64,000 nucleotides of DNA, taken from the NCBI RefSeq assembly GCF_014645795.1, contig NZ_BMMK01000002.1, forward strand, positions 92,982 through 156,981, read 5' to 3'. A model generated the notes under the pieces. The model did no database searches, was not told the origin of the DNA, and saw nothing but the letters and a program-made list of their open reading frames with translations. The translations under genes and the position numbers were made by a program. Origin of the DNA: Longimycelium tulufanense (GTDB taxonomy: Bacteria > Actinomycetota > Actinomycetes > Mycobacteriales > Pseudonocardiaceae). Shown piece by piece: positions 61,928 through 64,000 of the stretch; position 1 is the first letter of the stretch, and each line of letters begins with the position of its first letter.

Positions 61928-63396
61928 GCTCGGGCGTCCTCCTCGGCCGCACCCAGCAGGGCCCGCGCCACCCGCTCCAGCCCGGCGGCGCGCGAGGCCT
62001 TCACCAGGACGACGTCACCCGGTCGCAGCTCGGCGCGCAGCAACGCGACGGCCGCATCGACGTCGGGCACCAGAACCGACTCCTCTCCCCACGACCCTTC
62101 CAGGTGCGCGCCCTGGTGCATCGGGCGCGCCGGCTCACCGACCACGACCAGCCGGTTGACGTCCAACCGGACCGCGAGCCGGCCGATCTCGTCGTGCGCC
62201 CGCAGCGCGTCCGCGCCGAGCTCGGCCATCTCACCGAGTACCGCCCAGCTCCGGCCACCGGTGCCGCGTGCCATGGCCACCAGCGTCTTCAACGCGGCCC
62301 GCATCGACTCCGGGTTGGCGTTGTAGGCATCGTTGACCACCACCACGCCGTCCGGGCGCTCGGTGACCTCCATGCGCCAGCGCGAGGCCGGCTGGGCCGC
62401 GCCGAGCCACGCAGCCACCTGCTCGACCGTGGCACCCAGCTCCAGGGCGACCGCGGCGGCGGCCAGCGCGTTGCTCACCTGGTGCTCGCCGTGCAGGTCG
62501 AGCTGGACGTGCCCGCTTCCGGCCGGGGTGACCAGCTCGAACCCAGGCCGGCCGCGCTCGTCCAGGACCACGTCCCGGGCCCGCACGTCGGCCTCGGGGG
62601 ACTGACCGAAACGCACCACGCGGGCGGCGGTGCGGTCGGCCATCGCGGACACCAGCGGGTCGTCGGTGTTGAGGATCGCGACCCCGCCCTCGGCCGGCAG
62701 CGCCTCGACCAGCTCGCCCTTGGCCGCCGCGATCGCCTCCCGGGAGCCGAACTCGCCGAGGTGGGCCGAGCCGACGTTGAGCACGACACCGATGCGTGGG
62801 GGCGCGACCTCGCACAGGGCCGCGATGTGCCCGACGCCGCGCGCGGAGAGCTCGAGCACCAGGTGCCGGGTGGTGGTGCCGGCGCGCAGCGCCGTCCACG
62901 GGTGGCCCAGCTCGGTGTTGAACGAGCCGGGCGGGGCGACGGTGGGCCCCAACCGCTCCAGCAGCTGCGCGATCAGGTCCTTGGTGGAGGTCTTGCCGGA
63001 GGAGCCGGTGACGCCGACGACGGCCAGCTCGGGCAGCCGGTCCACCACGTACCGGGCCAGCTTGGCCAGCGCGGCGAGCACGGCCTGGCCGGAGCCGTCG
63101 GTATCCCCGGCCAGCACGTAGGACCGGCTGGCCGCGGGCGCCGCGGCACGCGGCACCAGCACCGCGGGCGCGTCGACCTCGCGGGCGGCCAGCACGGCGG
63201 TCGCGCCGTCGGCCACCGCCTTGGCGGCGAACTCGTGGCCGTCCACCCGGGTGCCCGGCACGGCCACGAACAGCCCGCCGCGGGTCACCTTGCGCGAGTC
63301 GAACTCGACGGTGCCGGTGACCCGCTCGGTGCCGTCGGCCCGGTGCAGTCGCCCACCGACCGCCGCGGCGATCTCGGCGAGGGTCAGCTCGATCAC
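61924..63396 (-). CDS. murF: UDP-MurNAc-tripeptide--D-Ala-D-Ala ligase MurF
   Basis: 490 residues, GTG start overlapping the murE stop by 4 bases. ATP loop [10 protein letters not shown] at 131-140. Completes the UDP-MurNAc-pentapeptide. Confidence 0.96.
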   Translation of the reverse strand: MIELTLAEIAAAVGGRLHRADGTERVTGTVEFDSRKVTRGGLFVAVPGTRVDGHEFAAKAVADGATAVLAAREVDAPAVLVPRAAAPAASRSYVLAGDTDGSGQAVLAALAKLARYVVDRLPELAVVGVTGSSGKTSTKDLIAQLLERLGPTVAPPGSFNTELGHPWTALRAGTTTRHLVLELSARGVGHIAALCEVAPPRIGVVLNVGSAHLGEFGSREAIAAAKGELVEALPAEGGVAILNTDDPLVSAMADRTAARVVRFGQSPEADVRARDVVLDERGRPGFELVTPAGSGHVQLDLHGEHQVSNALAAAAVALELGATVEQVAAWLGAAQPASRWRMEVTERPDGVVVVNDAYNANPESMRAALKTLVAMARGTGGRSWAVLGEMAELGADALRAHDEIGRLAVRLDVNRLVVVGEPARPMHQGAHLEGSWGEESVLVPDVDAAVALLRAELRPGDVVLVKASRAAGLERVARALLGAAEEDARA

Positions 63397-64000
63397 GCAT
63401 CCCTCCCGGACAGCCGCGCGTCGATGGCCGCCGCGAGCACCTCGCGGTCGGAGAACGGATGCACCACTCCTGCGACCTCCTGACCGGTCTCGTGCCCCTT
63501 ACCGGCAACGACGACCACGTCTCCGGGCCGTGCCCGCCGCACGGCCGTCACGATGGCTTCCCGCCGGTCAGCGACCTCCCGGACCGCACCGCGGGCCTCC
63601 GCGGGCAGCTCGGCCGCGCCGGCGAGCATGGCGGCGCGGATCGCCGCCGGGTCCTCGCCGCGTGGATTGTCGTCGGTGACCACGAGCAGGTCCGCACCGG
63701 CGGCCGCAACGCGCCCCATCACCGGGCGCTTGGCCGCGTCGCGGTCGCCGCCACAACCCAACACCATGATCACACGGCCCGCCGAGCCGGCCTGCTTCAG
63801 CTGGGCCCGGACGGCATCCAGCACCGCGCCCACCGCGGCGGGCTTGTGCGAGTAGTCCACCACCGCGGTGAAATCCTGGCCGCGGTCCACCCGCTCCATC
63901 CGGCCCGGAACGTCCACCTCGGACAGTCCGGCCGCCGCGGCGTGTGGGTCGACACCGACCGCGTGCGCGCAGGCCAGTGCGAGCAATCCGTTGGCAACGT
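63393..64000 (-). CDS. murE: MurE, meso-DAP ligase (3' part, runs off the right edge)
   Basis: C-terminal part only; the start lies beyond base 64000. The meso-diaminopimelate-binding motif DNPRGEDP is visible (DNPR loop, not the lysine form), so this cell wall contains meso-DAP. VDYSHKPAAVGAVLDAVRAQ and VVVAGKGHETGQEV are further family segments. Its GTGA overlap with murF couples the two. Confidence 0.95.
   Translation of the reverse strand, partial: VANGLLALACAHAVGVDPHAAAAGLSEVDVPGRMERVDRGQDFTAVVDYSHKPAAVGAVLDAVRAQLKQAGSAGRVIMVLGCGGDRDAAKRPVMGRVAAAGADLLVVTDDNPRGEDPAAIRAAMLAGAAELPAEARGAVREVADRREAIVTAVRRARPGDVVVVAGKGHETGQEVAGVVHPFSDREVLAAAIDARLSGRDA

Overview
The window is 64 kb of very GC-rich chromosome from an actinobacterium, most likely a member of the Pseudonocardiales or a close relative among the mycolic-acid-type Actinobacteria. 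The grounds are the gene content (PriA-type HisA, Wag31, SepF, mycoredoxin, BsaP beside bioB, an actinobacterial ileS T-box, a SAM-IV riboswitch, meso-DAP-type MurE), the many GTG and TTG starts, the leaderless genes, and a gene order that from memory follows the Mycobacterium tuberculosis ileS - lspA/rluD - dnaE1 - bio - nad - his backbone and then joins the dcw cluster. I see no rRNA, tRNA, CRISPR array, insertion sequence or prophage.

Layout from left to right. 0-10.3 kb: histidine genes on the minus strand, with hisD-hisC-hisB tightly coupled. The run is broken by a block holding kptA, soxR, a split transketolase and an unknown gene that runs into hisH; a winged-helix gene on the other strand then separates hisH from hisA-impA. 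10.5-19.5 kb: an exported M14 carboxypeptidase, a class V PLP enzyme, a complete Opp/Dpp-type ABC importer (solute-binding lipoprotein, two permeases, two ATPases), and a nitrilase-family amidase. 19.6-24 kb: nadA-nadB-nadC, divergent from the Nudix-like repressor gene nrtR, with a palindromic operator between them. 24-31 kb: a LON-domain protein, a DUF2567-like membrane protein, bsaP-bioB, bioD, an SRPBCC protein, a mycoredoxin, bioA and a membrane protein. 31-37.6 kb: dnaE1 with a striking palindrome cluster upstream, then proteins of unknown role and a DUF1707 protein. 37.6-40.8 kb: an operon of cysteine-desulfurase-like gene, lspA and rluD, led by a SAM-IV riboswitch. 41-44 kb: a cation/proton antiporter, a TetR/SRPBCC divergent pair with twin operators, and an orphan antitoxin-like gene. 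44-48.6 kb: ileS behind a T-box, then a small Cys-rich protein. 48.6-64 kb: wag31, yggT, sepF, yggS, pgeF, ftsZ, ftsQ, murC, murG, ftsW, murD, mraY, murF and the 3' part of murE, all on the minus strand.

Most of the window is primary metabolism and cell division, and genes are coupled by 4-base stop/start overlaps. The part least like a standard backbone is 3.5-7 kb. There a sequence close to the SoxR consensus box sits between soxR and a two-gene transketolase, and a near-consensus -35 hexamer on the transketolase side points at a leaderless GTG. Downstream in the same direction lie an unknown gene and then hisH. This suggests redox-controlled supply of pentose phosphate, perhaps tied to histidine synthesis. 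Other regulatory elements visible in the sequence are the nad palindrome, the twin TetR operators, a palindrome before hisD, and tandem palindromes before dnaE1.
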